Positions 7,994 through 14,985 of a stretch of DNA of 64,000 nt are shown one piece after another. The notes beneath the pieces were generated by a model. That model did no database searches and was not told the DNA's origin. It was given only the letters and a program-made list of their open reading frames with translations. The DNA is from an uncultured Oxalobacter sp. (lineage in GTDB: Bacteria > Pseudomonadota > Gammaproteobacteria > Burkholderiales > Burkholderiaceae_D). Both the position numbers and the translations under genes were made by a program. The stretch is from the NCBI GenBank assembly GCA_934401755.1, contig CAKRSU010000007.1:1-64000 (forward strand). Direction: 5' to 3'. Within the stretch, counting starts at the first letter, position 1; each line of letters begins with the position of its first letter.

Positions 7994-9958
7994 ATGACTC
8001 TATTTTCTAGATCAATACTGCTAACTATTAGCCGTAAACTATTACTATTAACACCTTTATTGCTAATTGCTGCGTGTACTTCTGTTACCGTTTCAACCCG
8101 TGACAGCACAGAATACATGAAATTGCGTCGAGGAGATATCATCAGTTCCGGTCAACTCAGTCAACCAACTCTTTCTACGCTGCATATTGTTGGCATTGAT
8201 GCGAATACATGCCAGAAACAGATAAAAAGTTGCATTAAAACGATTAATACAACTCAAGCACTTAATGATGAACAGCGCTTATCGGCTTCATCTGAACTTT
8301 GGCTTATGTATGCAATGCAAAACCAAAAAACAAAAGCTATCACCGATAATCCCTATGAACTAAATCAACAGCTATCTAATCAGTTAAATGGTTATCTTGA
8401 AGCAGCCCGACAAGCCTATGCTTATTTGTTTTATACCAATCGTTCACTTGATAAAAGAGCGTTAGAAGATCGTCAAAACCAAGTCAGAGATTTTTATAAC
8501 CAAGCCTGCCACGCTGCCGTTACGATTTTGTCAGATGCGATTGATACTCAAAAAAAATATTTGCCCCAACATATGATTGAGCATTGGCAAATTGAAACTG
8601 ACTTTAACGGTATTCTCAAAACTGAACAAAAAGAAAGCAAAATTAATAGTTTTACCCCTGATTATCGTTTAGATTTTAAAGGATTAAGAAACCAATACGT
8701 TCAAGATGGTCTCGGTGCTCGAATGGTGATTGCGATGGAACAAGAATCAACGCCAACGATTCATAACCCTAATCGTTCATCTCCGAATCATGCAATATCC
8801 ACATCTCTTCCTTGGGAACCTATGCATTATATTTCAGTGACCGCTTTGTTGAAATTTCCAGGGAATACTCTCCAAGAGGTCTTAACAACTCATCGCGTTA
8901 TTTTAGCGGCTTACGATACATGGCAAGACCATCATGTGATGATCGCAAATCACCCTGTTCCTTTAGCAGCCAACTATACTGCCGCTTATGGTCTTTGGCT
9001 TGCTAATTCTGATTTTTCTAGCCAATCGATCAAAACATTATTTGGTAAAGGCAATATTCTTGCAGAACCTCGAGTTTACTTAATGCAGCCGTACCAACCC
9101 CATTTGAAAACATTGATTTTGATTCATGGCCTTGCTAGTAGCCCGGAAGCATGGGTTAATGTCGCCAATGAAATTATGGGAGATGATAGACTACGCAAAC
9201 ACTATCAAATCTGGCAAGTCTATTATCCAACAAATGTGCCGATTATTATCAATCGTTACGAGATTGCAAAAGCTATTGAAAAAACATTTGATCACTATGA
9301 TCCTCAACGCAAAAATCCCGCCAGCCATAATAGTGTCATTATTGGCCATAGTATGGGAGGAATTCTTGCTAGATTGCTCGTTTCGTCCAGCAATAATACA
9401 CCGTGGCAAGCATTAAACAAATATCACAAAATCGATCCCGAAAAACAAAAAGATGTCCGCAACAAACTAGCTAACTATATTGATTTCGAACCATTACCTG
9501 AGATTTCTCGTGCTATTTTCATCGCTGCTCCTCATCGAGGCACACCATTTGCTGATCAAAAACTGGCTCGCTTAGTCGCTTCACTCGTTAAACTACCCGT
9601 TAATATGTTGAAAAAAGTAACGGATGCGACCATCAGTATTTTTGGAGGGCAAACAACAAATACTCCGACAATCAATGGTATCGATAACCTAAGTACACAA
9701 GACCTTTCTATTCAAACCTTAGCAAAACTTAATATTTCACCCAAAGTTACCTATCACTCCATTATGGGTAACAATACTCCTAATGCGCCAATTAAAGAAT
9801 CATCTGACGGCATTGTGCCTTATCAAAGTGCCCATTGGGATGGCGCTCAATCTGAGATTATTATCCCATCGGGCCATAGCGTACAGGAAACACCAGAAGC
9901 CATCATCGAAATTCGTCGTATTCTTTATGAACACCTAAATAAGCTGCCTAAAAATTAG
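7994..9958 (+). CDS. Lipoprotein with C-terminal alpha/beta-hydrolase domain
   Basis: A 654-residue exported lipoprotein. The signal peptide ends in LLIAAC, placing the lipid-anchored Cys at 28. Residues about 35-350 are helical and of no family I recognise. From about 370 an alpha/beta-hydrolase fold begins: the oxyanion HG at 378-379, the nucleophile elbow GHSMGG (451-456, Ser453), the probable acid SSDG (Asp605) and the catalytic His in PSGHS (His628). It is therefore probably an envelope-anchored esterase, lipase or PGAP1-like hydrolase; the substrate is unknown. It starts 39 bp after the DUF4186 gene on the same strand and may share its transcript. Confidence 0.82.
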   Translation: MTLFSRSILLTISRKLLLLTPLLLIAACTSVTVSTRDSTEYMKLRRGDIISSGQLSQPTLSTLHIVGIDANTCQKQIKSCIKTINTTQALNDEQRLSASSELWLMYAMQNQKTKAITDNPYELNQQLSNQLNGYLEAARQAYAYLFYTNRSLDKRALEDRQNQVRDFYNQACHAAVTILSDAIDTQKKYLPQHMIEHWQIETDFNGILKTEQKESKINSFTPDYRLDFKGLRNQYVQDGLGARMVIAMEQESTPTIHNPNRSSPNHAISTSLPWEPMHYISVTALLKFPGNTLQEVLTTHRVILAAYDTWQDHHVMIANHPVPLAANYTAAYGLWLANSDFSSQSIKTLFGKGNILAEPRVYLMQPYQPHLKTLILIHGLASSPEAWVNVANEIMGDDRLRKHYQIWQVYYPTNVPIIINRYEIAKAIEKTFDHYDPQRKNPASHNSVIIGHSMGGILARLLVSSSNNTPWQALNKYHKIDPEKQKDVRNKLANYIDFEPLPEISRAIFIAAPHRGTPFADQKLARLVASLVKLPVNMLKKVTDATISIFGGQTTNTPTINGIDNLSTQDLSIQTLAKLNISPKVTYHSIMGNNTPNAPIKESSDGIVPYQSAHWDGAQSEIIIPSGHSVQETPEAIIEIRRILYEHLNKLPKN

Positions 9959-10186
9959 AAATCGGATTTAAAAACAAATGACTAACTATAAAAAGCCTTA
10001 AAAAAAGTAAAATTAGATCATTCCAAGCAAAAATTGCTGATCTTTAGATTGGAAAAATTAATCATTCGAATATCCTTCTTATTTTCTTGAACATAATGCT
10101 CACTAATTGAGCATTGTTTCCAAACATTAAAATTTGGCACAATCTTCTTGAGATAAAAATTGATTGACTGCATTGAAAAAATAAAC

Positions 10187-10318
10187 ATGAAAGATTCTAA
10201 ACCTCCCGCTGCTAGCCGCAATATCAATACATCCCACTTTTTGTTGCTACAGCTTTTATGTGTGCTAATTATTATGTTTGTTATCCATGCTGGACATCTG
10301 TTTTCTCTGATCCTTTAA
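10187..10318 (+). CDS. Small single-pass membrane protein (43 aa)
   Basis: A short frame from ATG to TAA. The first 17 residues are polar (MKDSKPPAASRNINTSH), followed by one hydrophobic segment of about 25 residues and a short end. In-frame stops lie close upstream, so this is the whole frame. The ribosome-binding site is weak. Its pattern resembles the 40-residue protein encoded just downstream, and both precede a strong terminator, which makes a two-gene transcript of tiny membrane proteins plausible. Function unknown. Confidence 0.45.
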   Translation: MKDSKPPAASRNINTSHFLLLQLLCVLIIMFVIHAGHLFSLIL

Positions 10319-10354
10319 GATATCTTAAATACTGCTAATAAAATGGAGGCTACT

Positions 10355-10477
10355 ATGAAACAGGTAAGAGCCATTTCCGTATCCGGACAATATCCAAGAA
10401 AAACAACTCATTGGATGCTTTGCAGTACCATTTGTCTTATGACAGGTCTATTGGGTATATGGTATCTCATGCAATAA
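10355..10477 (+). CDS. Small membrane protein (40 aa)
   Basis: A 40-residue frame starting MKQVRAISVSGQYPRKTTH, then one hydrophobic helix of about 20 residues. GGAGG lies five bases before the ATG, a near-ideal ribosome-binding site and the main reason to believe it. A textbook intrinsic terminator follows 55 bp after the stop. It matches no family I recognise. Tiny membrane proteins of this size often act as subunits of larger complexes, but that is only a general analogy. Confidence 0.6.
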   Translation: MKQVRAISVSGQYPRKTTHWMLCSTICLMTGLLGIWYLMQ

Positions 10478-10531
10478 TCAACAAAATTAAATGCTTGTCT
10501 AAAAATAAGAAAAATCGTTTGATTGGGGGTT

Positions 10532-10561
10532 GGGACTGGTGAAAATCCAGTCCCTTTTTTT
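10532..10561 (+). terminator. Strong intrinsic terminator
   Basis: GGGACTGG (10532-10539) pairs perfectly with CCAGTCCC (10547-10554) around a 7-nt loop, followed at once by seven T residues. It ends the transcript of the two small membrane protein genes. Confidence 0.9.
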
Positions 10562-10619
10562 ACCTTATTATTTTTCCGCCGCTTATAATATTTTGAAATG
10601 AGCTCATAGGAGAAATACC

Positions 10620-11117
10620 ATGGCAAACTGTACAACCTGCGGCAAACCTATTCCAAATGGTGAGACCATCTGTCCCGAATGTGAACGTATCGTAAATAAA
10701 ATAAGCATTAATAAACAGATCAAAAGCAGTCTTTCAGAACTTGTATCACGACGCATTAACCAACTTGAACTCGAATCCCATCCACTGATTCATTTAACTA
10801 CAGGCGTTCCTAATGGATATCACCTAGTCTGTACTTATGGCATCTTATCGGCAAGATGTTTCTTAAAAGTAGAAAATAACCTATCTTACAATCAATTTGA
10901 AGAAGCGCTTTTAAGAGAAATTGACCAAAAAGCCGTTGTTGCAGGAGCGAATGCAATTATTGGAATTCGGATTGACTATACCCCAATTGGACAAGAAAAC
11001 AGCGATATAGCAAATCGTATTAATGGAGAAAATTTTAAATCATTAGGATTCACACCCATTCTTATGCTGACCATTACAGGAACAGCAACTAAGATTGAAC
11101 CCATTCAAACGCTTTAA
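10620..11117 (+). CDS. Zinc-ribbon protein with YbjQ-like domain
   Basis: 165 residues. The first 25 form a zinc ribbon with Cys at 4, 7, 18 and 21. Residues about 55-160 resemble the YbjQ (UPF0145) pentameric fold, best seen in VVAGANAIIGIRIDY (106-120), where family members carry the GANA(V/I)(V/I)G signature. The YbjQ domain is often described as a heavy-metal-binding domain, but its true role is unknown. The ribosome-binding site AGGAG is good. The combination of an N-terminal ribbon and a YbjQ domain suggests a cytosolic metal-linked oligomer; the function is not established. Confidence 0.75.
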   Translation: MANCTTCGKPIPNGETICPECERIVNKISINKQIKSSLSELVSRRINQLELESHPLIHLTTGVPNGYHLVCTYGILSARCFLKVENNLSYNQFEEALLREIDQKAVVAGANAIIGIRIDYTPIGQENSDIANRINGENFKSLGFTPILMLTITGTATKIEPIQTL

Positions 11118-11205
11118 AAAAAAGTGATTCTATTTCCTCAATAAAAATTGCATAAATTAGAAAATAGGATTATTCTGATTTTTAATTATTAGTTGGGTTA
11201 ATGCT

Positions 11206-11844
11206 ATGAAAAAAATATTAATTGCTTCAACCATCGCCTGTTTATGGATATTACCTTTGACTGGTTGCGATCAAAAAGAATCTCCTAAACCAGAAGCCAC
11301 TCAGCAGGCCCAAATTCAACCTCCTCAGCCTGAACCACCCAAGCCACTTTCCAAACAAGAATTAGATACTCTTGTTACTAAAGTGATGAAAGATAACTTT
11401 CAAGCTAAAAGTGGAAGTTGCTGGCTGACAAAAAATTCATGGGATCATACTTACTGTCTTAAAGTTAAATCCGTTAATGCTATTTCCCATCAAGATGGAA
11501 CGCCAGAAACAATATATATTCTAGCTATGGGGGATGCTGCCAATCCTGATGAAGCTTGCCATGCAGAAGGTGGAATGGTTGCTATGTTTGTTGTTCAACC
11601 AGATGGTCATGGTGGTTATTTAACGATCGCAAAGAAACCTGCTTTTGAAGCAGGCGGTGGTTGGGGACAAGGAGGCGATGGTAAGTTCATATCCCTTGGA
11701 AAAGGACAATACGGATGGAAATTGACTTCAAGCTTTCTCACGAATGGGATTGATGAAACAACGAGTGTCATTTTCGGCATAAAAGATGCTCAAATTGTTC
11801 AGTTATCCTTATCCCGGAAAGAAAAAGCAATTAAAATCATGTAG
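11206..11844 (+). CDS. Lipoprotein, hypothetical
   Basis: 212 residues with a lipoprotein signal: a basic start, a hydrophobic core and the lipobox LTGC (acylated Cys21). A Pro/Gln/Glu-rich linker (about 24-48) would span periplasm or peptidoglycan. The globular part includes Cys residues at CWLTKNSWDHTYC and DEACHAEGG that could form disulfides; dsbC lies 2.3 kb away. A Gly-rich run, EAGGGWGQGGDGK, is prominent. I do not recognise the family. It is transcribed alone and ends in a clear hairpin. Confidence 0.75.
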   Translation: MKKILIASTIACLWILPLTGCDQKESPKPEATQQAQIQPPQPEPPKPLSKQELDTLVTKVMKDNFQAKSGSCWLTKNSWDHTYCLKVKSVNAISHQDGTPETIYILAMGDAANPDEACHAEGGMVAMFVVQPDGHGGYLTIAKKPAFEAGGGWGQGGDGKFISLGKGQYGWKLTSSFLTNGIDETTSVIFGIKDAQIVQLSLSRKEKAIKIM

Positions 11845-11846
11845 AG

Positions 11847-11875
11847 GATAATGCCCGACCTTGCTGGGCATTATC
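11847..11875. terminator. Hairpin after the lipoprotein gene
   Basis: GATAATGCCC (11847-11856) pairs perfectly with GGGCATTATC (11866-11875) around nine bases. It ends the lipoprotein transcript, and its right arm touches the stop codon of the pseudogene on the opposite strand, so it may serve both. Confidence 0.65.
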
Positions 11876-12232
11876 AAACCGCAACGGGAATTTTATTTTC
11901 TTTCCAGAATTCATTGAATATATTTCGAACCATTTCAACTTTTTGAGGGGATTTTGCGTTAACGCTCTCAATTAACTCTGTTGCATCAGATTTTGCTCTT
12001 TCTGCATATTGACTGGCAATGGGAACTCCATAATCTACTGCTACTTTATAGGCTACAGAACCGATTATTTTACCCACAACAGTTCCTAAACAGGACCGAT
12101 GTCAGGTACTACAGCCGTTCCAAGAACTGCACCAATTTTTTTGCTAGCAACTCCGCTATAGCGAGAGCCTGCCGCTATCATATGCTTACCAACCTCATAG
12201 GCAAACTTTTTGCCATTAATATTTCCTTGAAC
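11874..12232 (-). pseudogene. Frameshifted, N-truncated pseudogene
   Basis: On the minus strand one protein-like sequence can be followed through two frames. The upstream part (about 12232-12093) reads KIVQGNINGKKFAYEVGKH and continues to AVVPDIGPV before a stop. After a frameshift near 12090 the next part continues GTVVGKIIGSVAYKVAVDYG to a stop at 11874; a 67-codon ATG frame (from 12077) is only its end. The Gly/Ala-rich helical pattern suggests a membrane-active or toxin-like C-terminus, but no family is recognised. The 5' end is missing and is replaced by a transposase remnant on the other strand. Confidence 0.55.
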
Positions 12233-12412
12233 AATCTTCCACTTTATTCCCCTGAACTTAACCCTGCTAAAACACTATGGTGCATACTCAAAGGTAAATG
12301 GATAAGACCTATAGATTACCAAACCTCGGACGCGCTCTTCTATTGTACGAATAGCGCTTTAGCGTCTGTGGGTATTGCGCTATTTGTGAATTACTCTTAT
12401 TCTCTAATTTAA
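12233..12412 (+). mobile_element. IS630-type transposase remnant (C-terminal end only)
   Basis: The + strand encodes LPLYSPELNPAKTLWCILKG and about 40 further residues to a stop at 12412. This is the hallmark C-terminal block of IS630/Tc1-type DDE transposases, normally SPELNP(I/V)E..W. Here the catalytic Glu of NPxE is replaced by Lys, and everything upstream is gone: the open frame continues backward only as antisense of the adjacent pseudogene. It is therefore a dead fragment. No terminal inverted repeats are visible. Confidence 0.65.
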
Positions 12413-12454
12413 TTTTGAACGCTTACTTACATATCTGCCTGCTTTCAATTCGCA

Positions 12455-12532
12455 CTGCTTGTTAAGAACTTCTATTCTTTCGATAATCTAGATAATAAGA
12501 TCACAAGAACATCAATCGAAAAAAGAAATTGA
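12455..12532 (+). pseudogene. Inverted fragment of the AAA ATPase 5' end
   Basis: The + strand reads LLVKNFYSFDNLDNK and soon stops. This matches the N-terminus of the minus-strand ATPase (SIVKNLYSFDNLDID), and the DNA is similar over about 40 bp, including an identical run GATAATCTAGATA. It is a leftover of a second, oppositely oriented copy of the same gene family, or of a rearrangement. Confidence 0.55.
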
Positions 12533-12619
12533 TTCAAAGAAAAACTTACGATCTTAGTAACCGGCTGGAATTGGTCTTTACCAGTTTTTTGGGGGATAAC
12601 TCCAAAAACATTAATATTA

Positions 12620-12678
12620 TGTCGAGTATATTCGACACAATTGCCATAAAAAAACAATAATGTCGAATATACTCGACA
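12620..12678. promoter_or_regulatory. Pair of 18-bp palindromic sites, operator-like
   Basis: TGTCGAGTATATTCGACA at 12620-12637 and TGTCGAATATACTCGACA at 12661-12678 are exact reverse complements of each other. Each is itself an imperfect palindrome with outer arms TGTCGA/TCGACA. Their centres are 41 bp apart, close to four helical turns. This is the layout of a repressor or antitoxin operator pair, but no regulator gene is left next to them. Confidence 0.5.
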
Positions 12679-12833
12679 AAGATATATGGCTCCACATCAA
12701 AAAGAGGAAAAATACAGAAAAATAGGCGCAACATCAAAAACATGTTATGCCTGAAAGCCTCCTTATCTTCAGCAAGAAAAACAGCACTACTATTTTTTCT
12801 TGAAAAATCGCTGTTCGTTGAGAAAAGGTAATT

Positions 12834-13397
12834 CTAATGAATATCAGTGATTCTCATATTCATGAACTTTTCAATCTCCTCTAAGCGATTTCTCTTTGTG
12901 GAAAATGAATTAATAAGTGGTTTTAGCTTTCCTGATTCATTGTCACCAAATCGTCTATCCAATTTTTCTCTAGCCTGTTTGACGCTATTGGTTGGTGTAA
13001 TATCAACACAGGCATATTTAATACCTTCTAATGGAATGCTCTGATTCTGGGAGGTTAGCTCAATGTGGCATCGATGAAGCTTATGATCTTCTGTTGTAAC
13101 AAACTCGAATTCTACAGTTGCTGTTTTGCTTTTATCTGTAATGCTTTTTACGAGTGGATTAAGTTTTCTGGGAATAACAAGAAAGTTCTTCATCGCACAC
13201 ATAATACGACCGATAGATGTTTTGCCTGTCGCATTAGCGCCAGCAAATACACAAACCCTTTTTATGAGGAAATTTGGTCTGTTTTCAAGAAATTCATTCT
13301 CAAGGATTTCTTCCTTTGACTTATTTCTTAGTGTGAAATCAATATCTAGATTATCAAAAGAATAGAGATTCTTGACAATCGATCTAGTGAAAAGCAT
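12834..13397 (-). CDS. AAA/ABC-type ATPase, truncated
   Basis: 187 residues that look like the N-terminal part of an AAA_21/AAA_15-type (OLD-like or RloC-like) ATPase. It opens with a beta strand and IVKNLYSFDNLDIDF and has the Walker A motif GANATGKTS near residues 53-61, with the family spacing. No ABC signature, Walker B or H-loop follows before the stop, although full-length relatives run to 400 residues or more. The downstream DNA does not obviously continue the frame. It is probably a decayed accessory or defence gene, in keeping with the adjoining transposase remnant and pseudogene. Confidence 0.6.
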   Translation of the reverse strand: MLFTRSIVKNLYSFDNLDIDFTLRNKSKEEILENEFLENRPNFLIKRVCVFAGANATGKTSIGRIMCAMKNFLVIPRKLNPLVKSITDKSKTATVEFEFVTTEDHKLHRCHIELTSQNQSIPLEGIKYACVDITPTNSVKQAREKLDRRFGDNESGKLKPLINSFSTKRNRLEEIEKFMNMRITDIH

Positions 13398-13574
13398 TTG
13401 TCAAATCATCAGATCGTTTCCGGACATAAATAAGTAATTCATAATTTAGCATCACTGACAAAAAATGCCCGAAAACAAACAATAAGACATGATTTAGAAT
13501 ATTAATCGCGATTAATTGAATCGTTTGGAATGAAGTAGCGCCCCTTATTTAGGGTTGAGCCCCTTTTTCCCTCC

Positions 13575-13617
13575 AATTAGGCCATAAAATATGACTAAAT
13601 TATACTATGGCCTAATT
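13575..13617. repeat. 12-bp inverted repeat
   Basis: AATTAGGCCATA (13575-13586) pairs exactly with TATGGCCTAATT (13606-13617). A third partial copy, CCTAATTTA, follows shortly after. Function unknown. Confidence 0.55.
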
Positions 13618-13723
13618 TCTGTCCTAATTTATGCAAGATTCTATGGAATGTGGTGATACCCGATTGTCCCGCAAGTTTTGTATTTTTAATTTGAGTGCTA
13701 GTTAGTTGAGTAACAGGTTTGAC

Positions 13724-13784
13724 CATAATGGGGGTATGAATATTAGGGGTATTTGTTCATACTCCCATTTATACCCCCATTATG
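13724..13784. repeat. Nested inverted repeat with GGGGGTAT arms
   Basis: CATAATGGGGGTAT (13724-13737) is the exact reverse complement of ATACCCCCATTATG (13771-13784). Between them, GGGGTATTT and ATACTCCC add further copies of the same motif, giving four related units in about 60 bp. The pattern recalls arm-type recombinase sites near tRNA insertion points; this is inference. Confidence 0.55.
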
Positions 13785-13852
13785 TTTGGCTTTCAATAGG
13801 CTTTAATGGGCCTTAATTGGGGTAATTTATAGCGAAATCGTTGATTTTTAAC

Positions 13853-13879
13853 AAAAAAAATAGCCACCAATTGGTGGCT
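13853..13879 (-). terminator. Terminator of tRNA-Thr
   Basis: AGCCACCAATTGGTGGCT (13862-13879) is a perfect 18-bp palindrome. On the minus strand it is followed by a run of eight T residues, 13 bp beyond the tRNA 3' end. Confidence 0.8.
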
Positions 13880-13892
13880 TTTGGGTATGCGG

Positions 13893-13968
<76 letters not shown>

Positions 13969-14098
13969 ATTAATAAGAATTGAGTTTTCCATTGTAACAA
14001 ACTTTGTAAAAAAAGTGTTCTTGTTATGAAATTTGTGCTGGAATAGATGATATTTTTGATCTGCCTAGACTATTTCATCAGCCTTTACCTTAATCAAT

Positions 14099-14830
14099 AT
14101 GACAACAACCTATTCTATCTTGCGATTTTTCCGTAATACTATTTTGCTAGCTATGGCTATTCCTTCTTTAGTCTTAGCATCCCCTTCTCCTGAATCCATT
14201 ATTAAAAACCACTTCAAAACTTATATCGGCGAAACGCCTGATGATATCCGTAAAACAGATTACGGAAATTTATATGAAGTTCGCATCGGTACTGATATTG
14301 TTTATACTGATCCTAATGGGCTATATCTAATAGCAGGCAATGTCATTAATCTAGAATCTAAAAAAAACTTAACGGAAGAACGCATCAATCAAATTTCAAA
14401 AATTGATTTCAATGCATTACCTAAACAACTTGCGATAAAAATTGTTAAAGGAAACGGATCAGTAGAAATGGCCATTTTCTCTGACCCCAATTGTAGCCAC
14501 TGTAAACATCTTGAAAAAAATTTACGTGACGTTGATAACGTTACTATTTATTTATTCCCTCTCTCTATTCTATCGGAAAGTTCAAAAACGCTTGCTGAAA
14601 ATGTTTGGTGCTCAAATAATCCGACAAAATCATGGCAAAACTGGATGTTAAACGGAATAAAACCGGTAAAAACTAATATGCAATGTACTCTGCCAAATGA
14701 TGCGATTAAACAACTTGCCGATAAACTTAATGTCCGTGGTACACCAACCCTCTTCTTTTCGGACGGCACTCGTGTTCCAGGAGCACTTGAAGCACAAGAT
14801 ATTAATTTTAAGTTAAAAACACTGCGATAA
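14099..14830 (+). CDS. dsbC: Thiol:disulfide interchange protein DsbC
   Basis: A periplasmic disulfide isomerase of 243 residues. It has a Sec signal peptide (cut near LVLA/SPSP), an N-terminal dimerisation domain (about 30-90, IGTDIVYTDPNGLYLIAGNVI) and a thioredoxin-fold catalytic domain. The active site is C132-S-H-C135 in FSDPNCSHCKHLE, and the cis-proline loop is RGTPTLF (213-219). C171 and C196 could form the structural disulfide. E. coli DsbC has CGYC, so CSHC is a variant that may shift redox potential. No good ribosome-binding site is seen. It would be kept reduced by a DsbD not present here. Confidence 0.92.
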   Translation: MTTTYSILRFFRNTILLAMAIPSLVLASPSPESIIKNHFKTYIGETPDDIRKTDYGNLYEVRIGTDIVYTDPNGLYLIAGNVINLESKKNLTEERINQISKIDFNALPKQLAIKIVKGNGSVEMAIFSDPNCSHCKHLEKNLRDVDNVTIYLFPLSILSESSKTLAENVWCSNNPTKSWQNWMLNGIKPVKTNMQCTLPNDAIKQLADKLNVRGTPTLFFSDGTRVPGALEAQDINFKLKTLR

Positions 14831-14861
14831 TATCTTCCTTTAACTTAAAAATCTGTATAAA

Positions 14862-14895
14862 AATGCGTTCATTTTTCAAAGCAAATGAACGCATT
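14862..14895 (+). terminator. Hairpin after dsbC
   Basis: A perfect 13-bp stem (14862-14874 with 14883-14895) with an 8-nt loop lies 32 bp after the dsbC stop. There is no T-run, but a second, T-tailed hairpin follows. Confidence 0.55.
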
Positions 14896-14952
14896 CTGTA
14901 TATTTAGTGATTCTTAAGATAAGATTACCCTTTCACCTAATTTTTAAATATT

Positions 14953-14977
14953 GCCGATAGCCCATATCGGCTTTTTT
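14953..14977 (+). terminator. T-tailed hairpin directly before metH
   Basis: GCCGATA (14953-14959) pairs with TATCGGC (14965-14971) around five bases and is followed by six T residues. It ends only 8 bp before the metH start, so it either ends dsbC read-through or forms an attenuator in a metH leader transcript. Confidence 0.65.
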
Positions 14978-14985
14978 CTACAATT

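Larger units (their letters stand above)
12413..12833. other. Degenerate accessory intergenic region
   Basis: There is no intact gene. It holds an inverted fragment of the neighbouring AAA ATPase gene (12455-12532) and two 18-bp palindromic sites (12620-12637 and 12661-12678). A 22-codon + frame starting MAPHQKEEK right after the second palindrome soon stops and may be a gene start remnant. The rest is AT-rich with no recognised content. Confidence 0.5.
13398..13892. other. Gene-free repeat-rich stretch beside tRNA-Thr
   Basis: No coding frame was found. It holds a 12-bp inverted repeat (13575-13586 with 13606-13617, AATTAGGCCATA), a nested C/G-run inverted repeat (13724-13784) and the tRNA-Thr terminator. 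Such sequence on the 3' side of a tRNA gene commonly marks an old integration site, though no integrase is present. Confidence 0.45.

Noticed and set aside
10018..10227. 69-codon minus-strand frame
   Set aside because: It overlaps the small plus-strand membrane protein gene and lacks a ribosome-binding site or recognisable features.
11981..12232. Plus-strand frame upstream of the transposase motif as part of the transposase
   Set aside because: This part is antisense to the pseudogene and shows no DDE transposase features; only the last about 60 codons match.
12472..12743. Two overlapping minus-strand frames of 61 and 65 codons
   Set aside because: They run through the palindrome pair and the inverted ATPase fragment, have no ribosome-binding site and no family features.
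13065..13365. Plus-strand frames of about 80 codons opposite the AAA ATPase
   Set aside because: They are antisense shadows; the minus strand has the Walker A motif and a coherent N-terminus.
14831..14985. SAH or cobalamin riboswitch upstream of metH
   Set aside because: The gap is only 155 bp and contains two simple hairpins; no conserved riboswitch core was recognised.
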